Assembly (NCBI GenBank): GCA_036936605.1
Contig: JAUPFV010000005.1
Location: 156,117,195-156,181,194 of the forward strand
Length of the DNA stretch: 64,000 nucleotides
Direction of reading: 5' to 3'
From: Limnanthes douglasii subsp. nivea
Taxonomy: Eukaryota; Streptophyta; Magnoliopsida; Brassicales; Limnanthaceae
Shown: in pieces, positions 11,092 through 20,980 of the stretch
How positions within the stretch are numbered: position 1 is the stretch's first letter
Layout of the letters: each line of letters begins with the position of its first letter
The notes under the pieces: generated by a model
Databases searched by the model: none
The model's input: the letters and a program-made list of their open reading frames with translations, nothing else
What the model was told of the DNA's origin: nothing
Program-made: the position numbers and the translations under genes

Positions 11092-12242
11092 CGTGGTTTT
11101 ATCATACTAAGAGACGTTCTGTATAAGAAGTCTTACAGTAAACCTCTTTTGCGATGTTTGGGAGATGATGAGTCTCAAGTAGTCCTCTCCGAATTGCATG
11201 ATGGTGAGGGATCAGCTCACTGTATATTCAGGGCTCTAACACGGAGAGTTTTACTGGTTAGCTATTATTGTCCCTCTATAATACACGATGCTAAGGAGCT
11301 GGTGAGAAGGTGTGATCCATGCCAAAGATATAGCAATGAAATTCATGTCCCGGCCATCCCTTTAGAGTCAATTTCTGAGCCTATACCTTTTGCTCGATGG
11401 GGGTGGATTTGGTGGGACCTCTTCCCATGGCGTCCGGAGGGCGCAGAAAAATAATTGTTGCTATAGATTACTTTTCGAAGTGGATTGAAGCAGCCCCCTT
11501 GGCAGGAACAACATCAAAAGCTGTCATAAAATTCATTTTATCCAACATCTGTTGCAGATTTGGTGTTCCACAAAAAATAACGACAGACAATGGGCCACAG
11601 TTCGACAATAGGGAAATGGAGAGTTTCTGTTCCTCAAGGGGTATACAGCATTGTTTCTCTTCACCTTTCCACCTACAAGCAAATGGACAAGTTGAAGTGG
11701 CTAACAGAACTATATTGTCCGGTTTAAAGAAGAATTTGGAATGGGATGCTGGGAAGTGGCCTAGTTATTTGTAAGAGGTCTTGTGGGCCTATCAGACTAC
11801 ACCTGGGGCTGCGACACAGGAGTCACCCTTTGCCTTGGTCTATGGGATGGATGCAATAGCTCCCATAGAAGCAACTCTCCCATCATTTCGGGTTCACAAC
11901 TTCTCCGAACACGCTAACGAAGTGGCAATCAGAGGTCAGCTCGACCTAATAGACGAAAGACAAGTTAAGGCTCCCTTTAGAGCTGCACACTATCAAGGTT
12001 TGATGAGAAGCAGGTTTGCTTCTAGAATTAAAAGAAGGGATTTCCAGCCAGGGGACAAGGTATTGAGGAAAGTCTTCTTACACACTAAAGAGAAGCTGCT
12101 AGGCAAACTGGCCCCAACTTGGGAAGGACCTTATATGGTCGTTGAAAGGCTTAAACCTGGAACATATCGGCTAGAAGACAAGGCTGGAAGGGTTTTGACC
12201 CACCCTTGGAATATTGAACATCTCCGGATGTACTTGGAGTAG
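11092..12242 (+). pseudogene. E1 integrase
   Basis: The N-terminal zinc domain shows LSELHDGEGSAHC (two His) and RRCDPCQRY (two Cys). The catalytic core has the D,D,E triad in MGVDLVGPLP, ITTDNGPQFD and QANGQVEVANR. The C-terminal part has TWEGPYMVVERLKPGTYRLE (GPY/F module) and ends HPWNIEHLRMYLE with a stop at 12240-12242. There is no chromodomain, as expected for Tat. A 1-base deletion near 11400 shifts the frame just before the core, and TAA at 11772-11774 replaces a Gln codon. E3 has CAA there. Confidence 0.93.
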
Positions 12243-12276
12243 CATCTATGTAAATATCTACTTGTTTAAACATCCA

Positions 12277-12343
12277 TGTAAATATTTGGGGGCATACTCT
12301 TTCCTACCCTGGTGGCACGGGGAGGTTTTAATGAGGTGTCCGA
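12277..12343 (+). promoter_or_regulatory. Conserved 67-bp non-coding block downstream of pol (E1)
   Basis: Begins TGTAAATATTT and contains GCATACTCTTTC, TACCCTGGTGGC and AATGAGGTGTC. It aligns without gaps to 20354-20420 (E2, 59/67 identical) and to 38090-38156 (E3, minus strand, 62/67), and partly to 62376-62427 (E4). Pol coding around the RT start is only about three-quarters identical between E1 and E3. It lies between the converging ends of pol and the antisense gene. Function unknown. Confidence 0.85.
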
Positions 12344-12838
12344 GCTTTTTAATAAAATTTGATGCCTTCTTAAAAAAACATTCAAAGTGTTCTTACTTTG
12401 TCTTTTGTCACATCGTCCGGATTGAAGTAAAAGAATGATGACCACTTAAACATTTGTCATCGGAGAATTTAAACTCTCTCACTTTAGACTATTTATGAAA
12501 TAACTACGGGCTATTTAAACACTAGCCACCAAAATTGAAACAAACTATGAAAGGATGCGAGAATTGTGCAAAACAAAGGTATTCATTAAAATAACTTAAG
12601 TGCATTGGCCTTCTAAGGACTTTTAAATTGTCAAACAGAGTAAAGGATCTATCCGGTCAGATACCGGACACAATAACAAAAAGAATGCCTTGGCCTTCCA
12701 AGGAGTTTAGTTTAGATAACATAAAAATGAAAAGAGAATTCATAATTTAATACTGAACCTTTGAAGATGGCTCAGCCTCACTTATCTTCTTCTTCCCTTG
12801 GGATCGTATTTCTCTTCGAGAGGGCCCTCCCCGGTATT
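12344..12838. other. E1 spacer between pol and antisense gene
   Basis: No coding potential is seen. It holds a perfect hairpin (CCTTGG, 4-base loop, CCAAGG) at 12688-12703 just past the antisense stop, and an imperfect copy of its sequence near 12606 (GGCCTTCTAAGGA). E3 has the same hairpin at 37762-37777. Confidence 0.7.
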
Positions 12839-15712
12839 TTATTCTGCTTCGTCAGAAGAGGAAGCACTGGAATAATCATGCAAGTATCCATCAGCCATGG
12901 AGTGGAAGGGAAGGTCTTCGTACTCTACGTGAAGCCACAAATCTCCCAAGTTCCTCTTCGGGAACTTCTCGTGGAAGAGCAGGACCATGTCCGACTTCAC
13001 CTTGGCATACATTTGCTCTTGAGTGTCTATTACGTTGTTGGCATAAGCATCGATCTTGGCCTGGATTTTGGCCTCCTGCTCCCTTAGCAGATCAGCTTTC
13101 TCCTCTGCAGCCTTGGACACTGTATTCTCAAGCGCAATCTTATCATTTGTCAAGTTTTGAATCACTTGATCCTTGGCCTTGGCCTCCTCTTTTGAAGAGG
13201 TGAGTTATTTCTCCACTCCGGACAACTTCGCTTGGAGCTCCTTGATAGTATCTTCTAGAGTAGCAACTTTGGTGGTCCACCCCTCTTGGTTCTTTTTCAA
13301 CTCCTCGTTTTCCCCCTTTAGAATGTCAGCATGTTGAGTGGCAGTAAGAAGATCATCGGACAGTCTCTCTTATTCAGACTTGAGATCTTTGATAGTATCT
13401 GCCTCACTTCGAACTTGCTTCTCCAACAAAAGCACCGGCTGAACACTACTTATTATAGAGTGAGCTATAATATCCCTTCACTTGAAACAGTAAAAGTCTT
13501 ACCATTAAAAGTGACGGTGTTCGAAGTACTCGGAGGGAGGTAAGGCCCAGCAAAATTGTCTCTGGGGAGGTTGGCAAAGTAGTCGTCCAGTCCGTCAAGC
13601 CCGGTGATGTCAACCCCATCAATGTTAAGGTCTCCTCCTCCAACCTCGTCGGTTTGAAAATCACCAGGGATCTCCTCTGCCTGTGTTGGATCAGTAGGAT
13701 CTACAGAGGGGAGAGGCTCCGGAGGCCGGAGGGAAAGTTCATCACCCCTAGAGGTCTTTTTCTTCTTAGCCTCCTTATCCTTGCTCTCCGCTCCCCGTTT
13801 TCGGTCTCTCTTGGGAGCCCTTGGGGGCTTTGGGGATCGAGAATCTTCCTTAACACTCTTCTGCTCTACCACTTCTAAGAGAGCAGCATCAATCTGGCTT
13901 GGGGCTGGCCCCTCGGGATTTGTTGGAACAGCTTCCTCCACCTCGGCAGGGTTAGCTTCACCTACCACCTTCTTGCCCTTCTTCTTCTTGCCTTTCATCT
14001 TACTCGGGGCCTTGGCCCGGCCTGGGAAGTAAAGTGACCCGTCCGGTTCGTGTGTCCTCTTCAAGACTACATCCGGAGTGGGTGGAGTAGTGAGTTCCTC
14101 CCAGGTCAAGTCCATCCGGCCAGTAGTGTTCCAGAGGTGAGATCTTGCTAAGTTGCCTCCTTTGAAAGCATCGTGAAACCGGTTTCCCCACTTTTCAGCA
14201 GCCCAAGTGTTGATCTTGGTACAAGTGGTCTGCCCGGACTTTAGGTATTCATTGAAGTCTTTGGGCAGTTCTGTTAAAAATAAAAGACAAGATCAGTTAG
14301 CTTAAGCAAATTCAATAAAAAAGAGAGTTAAGAATATAAAGTAGGAGCCTTACGATCACTTCTCCATCTGCTGGTGAGGAGACTTGGATTGACTCCGGCT
14401 TTGATTTTCCTCTCGTTTTCCCAAGCACCACTTACAACAGGTATTGAGTCCTCCAGTTTCTCTACGACTCGAGCAGATCATCCACTACTTTGTAATTATC
14501 ACCCTTGTTGAAGTGATAGAAGGTAATGTGAGGGTCCCTGCAGAGATTGGCCACATCAGCGAATTCCTCCATTGGTAGAGGAATCCCGGAGAGCCGGGAG
14601 GCCATGATGCAGACCATAAGTGTGTACCAGGCATTGGGGCTTAGTTGACTGGGACAGAGCTTGATAAGATGGAAATATTTAACTATTTCCGGATCAAAGG
14701 GGAACCTTAAACCCCAGTTAAAGAGCTCAGTGAAGATGACTATTTCAGTGAGTTTGCAATCCATTTGGGTTTCGGGGTCTATGGGGATTCTTATCTTCAC
14801 ATTCTCCGGAATCCCCCACTTCGTACGCATCCGGCCCAAATCAGCTGTATGGATGAAAGCGTAATTGATCTTTTGCAAAGCAATGAGGTATTTAACATTG
14901 ACCTTGTGGAAACAAGGTCCTACTTTTCCTTCAAGACACTCCGGCAGATCCGGATGCCTTAAGTACAACTTCTCCTTGCTTTTATCTTTCTGAGCAGCAA
15001 CAGCACCACTGGTCTGTCCGGAAGGTTCGGACTCAAATGGATCCTCTTCGATAGAGTCCTCCATTATTTCCTCCATTATTGAGGAGGGGTTTTCAGTTGT
15101 TGTTGTGAGGGGGAGGTTTGGAGTCGGTTCAGCCTGATTTCCAGACTGATGAGCTTCAGCACTCTCCTAAATTCTAGCCTCCGGTTGGGGCTCCGATGTA
15201 GACGTTTCTCTTCGGGGACTTGAATCAGTGGCCTCCGGACCGGACAGTCTGTCCCTGGGTGCTTTAATGGGTACCTCTGACCCTGTATCGCTGTCCATGG
15301 CCCCTGATTTTGAAGGGGTGCTCTTGGAAGCCTGCCTTTTAATAAGCCGACCTTTTCTTCGATCAACCAGCTTGTGAAGAGAAGTTTCAGCATTTGACCC
15401 CATGGCTAAGAATGGGGAGGGCTTTCTAAAACTGGTAATTGTTAAACCTGGTTCAACAATGGGTTCTGACTCTTGAACCGAAGAACCTGAGATGATAGGG
15501 GAAAGATTGGTTTGAAACAACCTCTTCAGTTTGACACCCTTTGTGGAGGAAGAACCCTGGTCAGACTCTGTGGCTGAGAATGCTGGTTTGTCGATGGGAG
15601 AAGCGGGTAAGCCCGCTGCAATGCGCCTTTCCCTTTTGACTTTTTATGTTTTTTCTAGTTCAGATAGATTGAGCCACCCACCTTTGATCAGAGTGTTCCT
15701 TGCCGTGAACAT
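12839..15712 (-). pseudogene. E1 antisense gene (gypsy-type transposon protein with coiled coil)
   Basis: The gene runs opposite to gag-pol, from the ATG at 15712 (MFTARNTLIKGGWLNLSELE) to the stop at 12839-12841. A Ser/Thr/Pro-rich N-terminus comes first. A globular domain follows (about 14980-14460), with LECLEGKVG-type, RTKWGIPENVKIRIP, NWGLRFPFDPEIVKYFHLI and LCPSQLSPNAWYTLM. These resemble the Pfam family 'putative gypsy type transposon' (PF04195, from memory). After the intron at 14271-14353 come LARSHLWNTTGRMDLTWEEL, a Lys-rich patch, a coiled coil and an end with KSDMVLLFHEKFPKR and SSASSSDEAE. A stop near 14465, a 1-base deletion near 14430 and others break this copy. Molecular role unknown; extra antisense ORFs are known in Tat elements. 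Confidence 0.85.
14271..14353 (-). other. Intron of the E1 antisense gene
   Basis: The 83-bp GT-AG intron has donor GTAAGG (after TGG AGA AGT GAT C) and acceptor TTTTTAACAG. It is phase 1. The matching position is interrupted in E2, E3 and E4 as well. Read on the sense strand it is not an intron, so it survives retrotransposition. Confidence 0.85.
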
Positions 15713-15805
15713 AAACGACCTAAACAAGAACTTGTGTTTGAGAGAGAAAGCTCTGAAGATTATCAAAGTAAAAATGAAAGTGATGGTAAAACAGTGGAAA
15801 AACTT

Positions 15806-15816
15806 CTTAATTTATA
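15806..15816 (-). promoter_or_regulatory. TATA box of the E1 antisense gene
   Basis: TATAAATTAAG lies 104 bases upstream of the conserved ATG at 15712 on the minus strand. E3 has TATATAGATA at 34807-34816, 97 bases before its ATG. The shared spacing supports an internal antisense promoter. Confidence 0.55.
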
Positions 15817-16142
15817 GTAAACCTCAAAAAGAAGCCTTCATTCCTAGGAGAATTCGAAAAGATTAGCAATGATTAAAAGACGGCGCTGATGTCACCTTCA
15901 TTAATGAAGAGGTTGCTTTTCAGAGAAGGTGGGTGCGAAATCCAAGGTGAAAAAACGGCTAAAGCAACCAACCAAAGAGTGACACGTGTCCCACGAACCT
16001 TGGCAAAAAACCGTTTAGATTCAAATAACTTTTTCACTCCGGATAAAACCCTGACACAATTCGGAAGACCTGTCCGGATAAAACTGCCACTGACAACGGA
16101 CTGTTTTTCAGGTTTTGACAAAGGTTATTTGAACAAACACCT

Positions 16143-16152
16143 AAAAAAGGGG
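16143..16152 (+). other. E1 polypurine tract
   Basis: AAAAAAGGGG followed by CTAC and then the 3' LTR. This is the plus-strand primer for second-strand DNA synthesis. E3 shows AAAAATGGGCTAC in the same place. Confidence 0.85.
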
Positions 16153-16156
16153 CTAC

Positions 16157-16563
16157 TGATGAGTCCGGATTCTGTTACCTCTTCGGACAGGGACAGTTCA
16201 GACAAAGACCATCTAACCGGACAGGGCAGTTCGAACCCCTCATCCATTTGACTGTTCGAACAAGGACTAAAGTATTTAAAAACCTAATCACTTCTTGACT
16301 AAGTTGCCTGCTCTCCTACTAAGAGCTCATGGGTCCTTAAACTTGACCCGGGTCCATTAAACATGACCCGACAGCCCATAAAGCCCAAACGTAAGGGTAT
16401 AAATACCCAACCACCAACATTAAATGTGGGTAATGAAAATTAAATACAACCATGCTGCTTAATTCTCCCTCTACTCTCTACTCAAATATTAAATACTTGC
16501 AAACTTCCACAAACTCTAAACAAAAATTACAAACTTACCCTCAGATAGAATTAAACCACACCA
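16157..16563 (+). repeat. E1 3' LTR
   Basis: The 407-bp partner of 6131-6536 has TATAAATA at 16398-16405. About 12 differences by eye from the 5' copy (near 3%) imply an insertion of roughly a million years if a rate of 1.3e-8 per site per year applies. Confidence 0.95.
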
Positions 16564-16568
16564 TAGAC
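16564..16568 (+). repeat. Target-site duplication TAGAC, right of E1
   Basis: Matches 6126-6130. The sequence after it (AAGAAGATGTTATGGTGATT) resumes the gag-protease spacer of E2. Confidence 0.95.
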
Positions 16569-17342
16569 AAGAAGATGTTATGGTGATTATGGAAAGGTTT
16601 GATGTCGATTTAGAATATATATATAGATCCTGACTCGGATTGGAATCAAGCTGGGATGATAGTAGAAAACATTTCAACAGTATCTGATTTGTATAACAAT
16701 TATCCCTAACCACTTTGGAGGAGATACTGTGATTGCACCTTCAAGCTTCTCAAGGAAAAGACATGGTAATAGCCTAACAACTCAGTTTGAGGGAAACAAT
16801 CTACACATCTTTATCAAAGTCTTGCTCCATTTATTGTATTTGATGAAGATGGTTTAATGGACATCAAAGGGCCACACTAAGAATTGTGGTGACAGGGGAA
16901 TCCATTGGAGACAATGATGTACGAAGGATTTTAATTGATACATGCAGTTCGTCAAATATATTGTTCCTATCATCTTACAAGCAAATGAATAATCCTTTAG
17001 ATATTCACCTTTCAAACATGACCATAGTGGGGTTTACTCTAAGTACAACTGATGTGATTGGAGAATTTGAAAAAGAGGTCTTGTTAGGGAAAGAGTCGTT
17101 CAAAAAGTTAGGAAGAGTTATGTATGTCGTAGTTGAATGTTCGACATCTTACGACGCTATATTTGGTAGATCTTGGTTGTCTAGGATGCATATGGTAGCT
17201 TGCACTGTCCACTAATGTTTAAATTATGTTGTGGGAGGAAAAGTGGGCGTCGTCTGAAGTATCCAAAAGATAGCTCATGAATGTTATGTTACTGATCTTG
17301 CTTCGAAATCATTAGGAGGCAGTAAAGGCTGACAAAGAATAG
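16569..17342 (+). pseudogene. E2 gag tail and protease (broken)
   Basis: Homologous to 8160-8952 of E1. The protease reads RILIDTCSSSNILFLSSYKQ; the catalytic DTG is DTC here. It continues with TIVGFTLSTTDVIGEFEKEV and AIFGRSWLSRMHMVA. Stops occur at several places, including TAG at 17340-17342 in the position where E1 and E3 also have TAG, preceded by DKE. Confidence 0.85.
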
Positions 17343-18300
17343 AAATTAGTGGAGCATTCTGTCAGCCAGAATAAAATAGATGACCCAATGGAGGCTCATA
17401 TCTGATAATTCCAGTTGAAGAAGTAGAAATTCATTGCTTGAGAAAAGGATGTGACTTGAGTGCCAGCCAGTGTGATTAGCCACAAACTATCTATTCGTTC
17501 TGATGATGGGCTAGTGGTGCAGAAAAGAAGAGCTTCTTCCAGACAAAAAATATGAAACGATTGTTCACGAAGTAGATTGTTTGACCAAAATGAGGCATAT
17601 CAAAGAATTTTAATTCCCTCTTTCGACAACAAACTGAGTGTTGATCAAGAAAAAGAATAGAAAATGTCGTATATAAATTGACTTCACATATCTTAATAAA
17701 TTTTTCCCTAAAGATCCTTTCCCAGTGCCTCGAATAGATCAGTTAGCGGACTCTGCATCAGGGGACAAGTTGTTGTATTTCTTGGATGTTTTTTGGTATA
17801 ATAAAATACAAGTGAGTCATAATTATCAAGATCACACTACCTTTATAACTGATATGGTGATCCATTTCTATAAAGTAATGCCATTTAGGTTGAAGACATG
17901 ACAGTGAAAATAACCTAAAGAGGAAGATCACATATATGATCTTCAAGAAACGTTTTATAACTTAGAAGCCATCAATTTGAAGCATAATCTAGAGAAATGT
18001 ACCTTCGTAGTCCAATCTGGTAAATTTCTAGGGTATATTATAAGGGAGAAAGGAATTCAGGCTGATCTGGGTCAATTAAATGATTTATTAGCTATGGATC
18101 CACCTCGAAATACAAAGGAATTTCAGATGTTAACTGGAAGGTTGGCTATGCTAAACCGATTTATTTTAAGATCATCAGACAAAGGTGCACAATTCTTCCA
18201 AGTTTTAAGAAATGCTAAACACTTCAATTGGTCTCGTACCTCCGATCAAGCTTTCCTTGAAATAAAAAAGTACTTATATTAACCCAAGATACTGTTCAAA
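17343..18300 (+). pseudogene. E2 reverse transcriptase (broken)
   Basis: Pieces in several frames match E1: the HKLSIRSD region near 17480, VDCLTKMRH near 17570, a degraded KKKNRKCRI near 17650, RIDQLADSASGDKLLYFLDV near 17730-17790, and an open thumb/connection part at 17977-18282 (LEKCTFVVQSGKFLGYII, RLAMLNRFILRSSDK). The YxDD active site has been lost; about 20-40 codons around 17900 are missing. Confidence 0.85.
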
Positions 18301-19115
18301 CCTGTTGAAGGAGAAAAAACTTTATATGTATCTAGCAGTATCGGAGTATGCGGTAAGTGTTGTCTTAGTTCGAGAAGTGGATAATTACCCCCGATCGGTT
18401 TACTACATAAACAAGAGTTTGTTGGAAGCTGAAAAAGGTACCTCAAACTGGAAAATTTAGCGTTAGCATTGGTAATAACAACTAGATGATGAGATCTTAC
18501 TTTCATACATATTCTATTGCAGTTCGAACTTCTTTTCCACTAAAAACTGTGCTACAAAAGATTGATAGTTTTGGAGAAAATGACCAGATGGTCAGTTAAA
18601 CTTGGGGATTATGACACTGACTTTGCACCTCGAACTGCAATCAAATCTCACATTATGGCTGATTTCTTAGTGGAATTGCTTTCCAAGAGGCCTCATAAAG
18701 AAACTCAAATCAGTAAGTTTAAAAATGAATGGGTGATCCAAACTGATGGTGGCTCTAATACAATGGGGTGTGGAGCTGGAATTTGCTTAATCTCTCCTTA
18801 TGGTGATACCATGTACCCGGCTATATGTTTTGGCTTCAGAGCGACTAACAATGAGTCAGAATATGAAGCGGCCATAGTTGGTTTAAGATTAGCTCAAATA
18901 TGTGGGGCTAAAAGATTCTGACTGATAACTGATTCACAATTTCTCATTCATCAGGCTCAAGGGCAATATGAAACCAGGAAATATCACTTGTTAAAATATT
19001 TGCAAAGTGCTAAAAACGTTATCGTCGGGTTTTAATGCATCAAATATGAGCATATCCTCATATTGAAAAATTCCATGGGAGATTCTTTAGCCACTATAGC
19101 ATATTCTAAAGCTTA
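18301..19115 (+). pseudogene. E2 dual RNase H (broken)
   Basis: First RNase H remnant at 18300-18660 (NYPRSVYYINKSLLEAEK, TRWSVKLGDYDTDFAPRTA). The second is open at 18726-18921, with QTDGGSNTMGCGAGICLISP and NNESEYEAAIVGLRLAQI. It continues past a TGA into TDSQFLIHQAQGQYE, so the catalytic Asp that E1 has lost is kept here. Confidence 0.85.
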
Positions 19116-20316
19116 ATGTTGGATTCTTATGCAAGAATGTCCTGCTATAGATGCAACTACAGGAAAAGAAGGTGAAGTAGGAGAAAATTTGCATGTATTA
19201 GATGTAATTTCTAAATATTGGATAAGTGAAATCCAAAAATTGGACCCAATGCTTCTCAAAATGTTTTATCAGAGTTACATGATGGAGAAGGGTCAGCACA
19301 TTTTGGCTATAAAGTTTTGACTTGAAAAGTCTAACTACCAGGATATTATTGGCCTACGATTATGACAGATGTTAAAGATTTGGTAAAAGATGTGATCCTT
19401 GTCAGAGGTATGAAAATGCAATATATGTGCCAGCGCTCCCGATGGAATCAATATCCGAACATGTACTTTTTGATAGATGGGGACTTGATCTAGGTGGGCC
19501 CATTCTGATGGCTTCGGGGGTTGTCGTACTATAATTATGACAATAAATTACTTCTCCAACTGGGTAGAGGCTGCAGCTTTTTTGGGAAAATATCTAAGGT
19601 AGTTATTAAATTTATTATTTCCAACATATGTTGTTGGTTTGGTATTCCCAAACGCACCACCAAAGGCAACAGTCCTCAATTTGATAACAAATACATGGAT
19701 GTATTTATGCTTCGAGAGGAATTCAGCATTGTTTTTATTCTCAATTTCATCCTCAATCCAATGGACAAGTTGAAGTAGCGAATCGTATAATTCTGTCATG
19801 ATTAAAAAAGAATTTAGAAGGAGATGTTGGAAATGGCAGAGCTACTTACAAGAAGTATTATGGGCATACTGAACCACTCCTTAGATAGCCACACAAGAGT
19901 CTCAATTTACTCTGGTTTATGGGATGGATGCAATCATCCCAATAGAAACTACTCTTCCTTCCTTTAGAGATTAAAATATTTCCGGAAGGAGAGAATGAAA
20001 TAGCTATGAAGGCTCAGATGGATTTAATTAAATAAAAAAGAGTGAAAGCACATTTAAAGACTGCACATTATCAAGGCTTGATGAGGAGCAAGTTTGCTTC
20101 TAAATTAAATAAAACAAAATTCAAGTTAGAGATAAATTCATGAGAAAGTGTTATGCATACTACGGAGAAGCAGTTTGGAAAGTTGGCTCCGAATTGGAAA
20201 GGACCATATATTATATGTGAAAAAATTAAGCAAGGAACATACAAACTCCAAGACATAAAAAGAAACCTCTTGAAGCATCCTTGGAATGTGGAGCATCTCA
20301 GGTTATACTTTGAATA
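19116..20316 (+). pseudogene. E2 integrase (broken)
   Basis: N-terminal zinc region near 19270-19420 (ELHDGEGSAHFGYK, CDPCQRYENAI) and core near 19440-19800 (KGNSPQFDN where others have TDNGPQFDN; GQVEVANR partly readable). The C-terminus at 20030-20316 has a GPY-like segment and HPWNVEHLRLYFE before TAA at 20314-20316. Multiple frameshifts. The first Asp of the catalytic triad is readable; the second reads Gly-Asn-Ser. Confidence 0.85.
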
Positions 20317-20353
20317 AACTCATCTTGTAATCATTTATTTTGTTTTACTTCAA

Positions 20354-20420
20354 TGTAAATATTTAGGTGCATACTCTTTCATACCCTGGTGGCGCGGGGA
20401 GGTTTCAATGAGGTGTCTAG
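20354..20420 (+). promoter_or_regulatory. Conserved 67-bp non-coding block downstream of pol (E2)
   Basis: Ungapped match to the E1 block at 12277-12343, 8 differences in 67. It starts 38 bases after the pol stop codon. It stays recognisable although the E2 coding sequence is badly decayed. Confidence 0.85.
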
Positions 20421-20464
20421 TATCCTTTGCATTTTTAACAAAAATTGTTTTAGTGGTGATTGGA

Positions 20465-20572
20465 AGGATTAAATACTTATTAAACATCAGAAGGATTAAA
20501 GATTTATTAAATATCAGAATGATTAAAGACTTATTAAACACCTGATGGATTGAAGATATATTAAATACTTAT
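20465..20572. repeat. 27-bp minisatellite, four units, in the E2 spacer
   Basis: Four adjacent 27-base units start at 20465, 20492, 20519 and 20546, each of the form RGGATTAAAGAYTTATTAAAYA. They lie between the conserved block and the end of the antisense gene, the same place as the 35-bp repeat of E4. Confidence 0.85.
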
Positions 20573-20980
20573 TATTTTCGAATGAACTTTGAATGGATCG
20601 GGTAAATGTAAGACTAATTAAATATCTAATTCCTTTAAAGAATATACTTTTTAAATGCCTTGATCGGATTTAATATATGCATATGGTTTTATCATGTTCA
20701 GATACGATCGGATATTAATAGAAGTATAAAAAACGAAAAGTACAAAGTGAGTGAAAGTAAAGATGGCATGAAATACAAATAAGATCATTGAAAAGAATAT
20801 GATTTGCATTACAAAAATGGCTTGTAGATCACAAGGACTTGTACGGATAAATTTTCTAAAAACTATGATATTAAAACAACAAAATGTCTTTCATACTCCA
20901 AGGAATTTGATCCAAAATACAACCATTAAAAAAAGTTAACCTTAGGGCTCGTTCCCTTTGGGGTTTTTTTTAGCATTGCA
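20573..20980. other. E2 spacer, no gene seen
   Basis: AT-rich non-coding DNA between the minisatellite and the antisense gene stop. A decayed counterpart of the E1/E3 hairpin is visible at about 20885-20905 (ATGTCTTTCATACTCCAAGG). Confidence 0.5.

Larger units (their letters stand above)
6131..16563 (+). mobile_element. E1: complete, fairly young Ty3/gypsy Tat-lineage retrotransposon
   Basis: The element is 10.4 kb with two near-identical LTRs (TG...CA), a perfect 5-bp target duplication, a primer-binding site and a polypurine tract. It encodes gag-PR-RT-RNase H-second RNase H-integrase on the plus strand and a spliced gene on the minus strand before the 3' LTR. The dual RNase H and the extra ORF are hallmarks of the Tat lineage (Retand/Ogre relatives). 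By hand count the LTRs differ at about 12 of 406 positions. Gag and pol carry at least four stop codons and three frameshifts, so this copy cannot encode a full polyprotein. It sits inside the older relative E2. Confidence 0.95.

Noticed and set aside
20465..20572. Regular 27-bp repeats considered as a CRISPR-like array
   Set aside because: Units are adjacent without spacers and the setting is a plant retrotransposon; it is a minisatellite.
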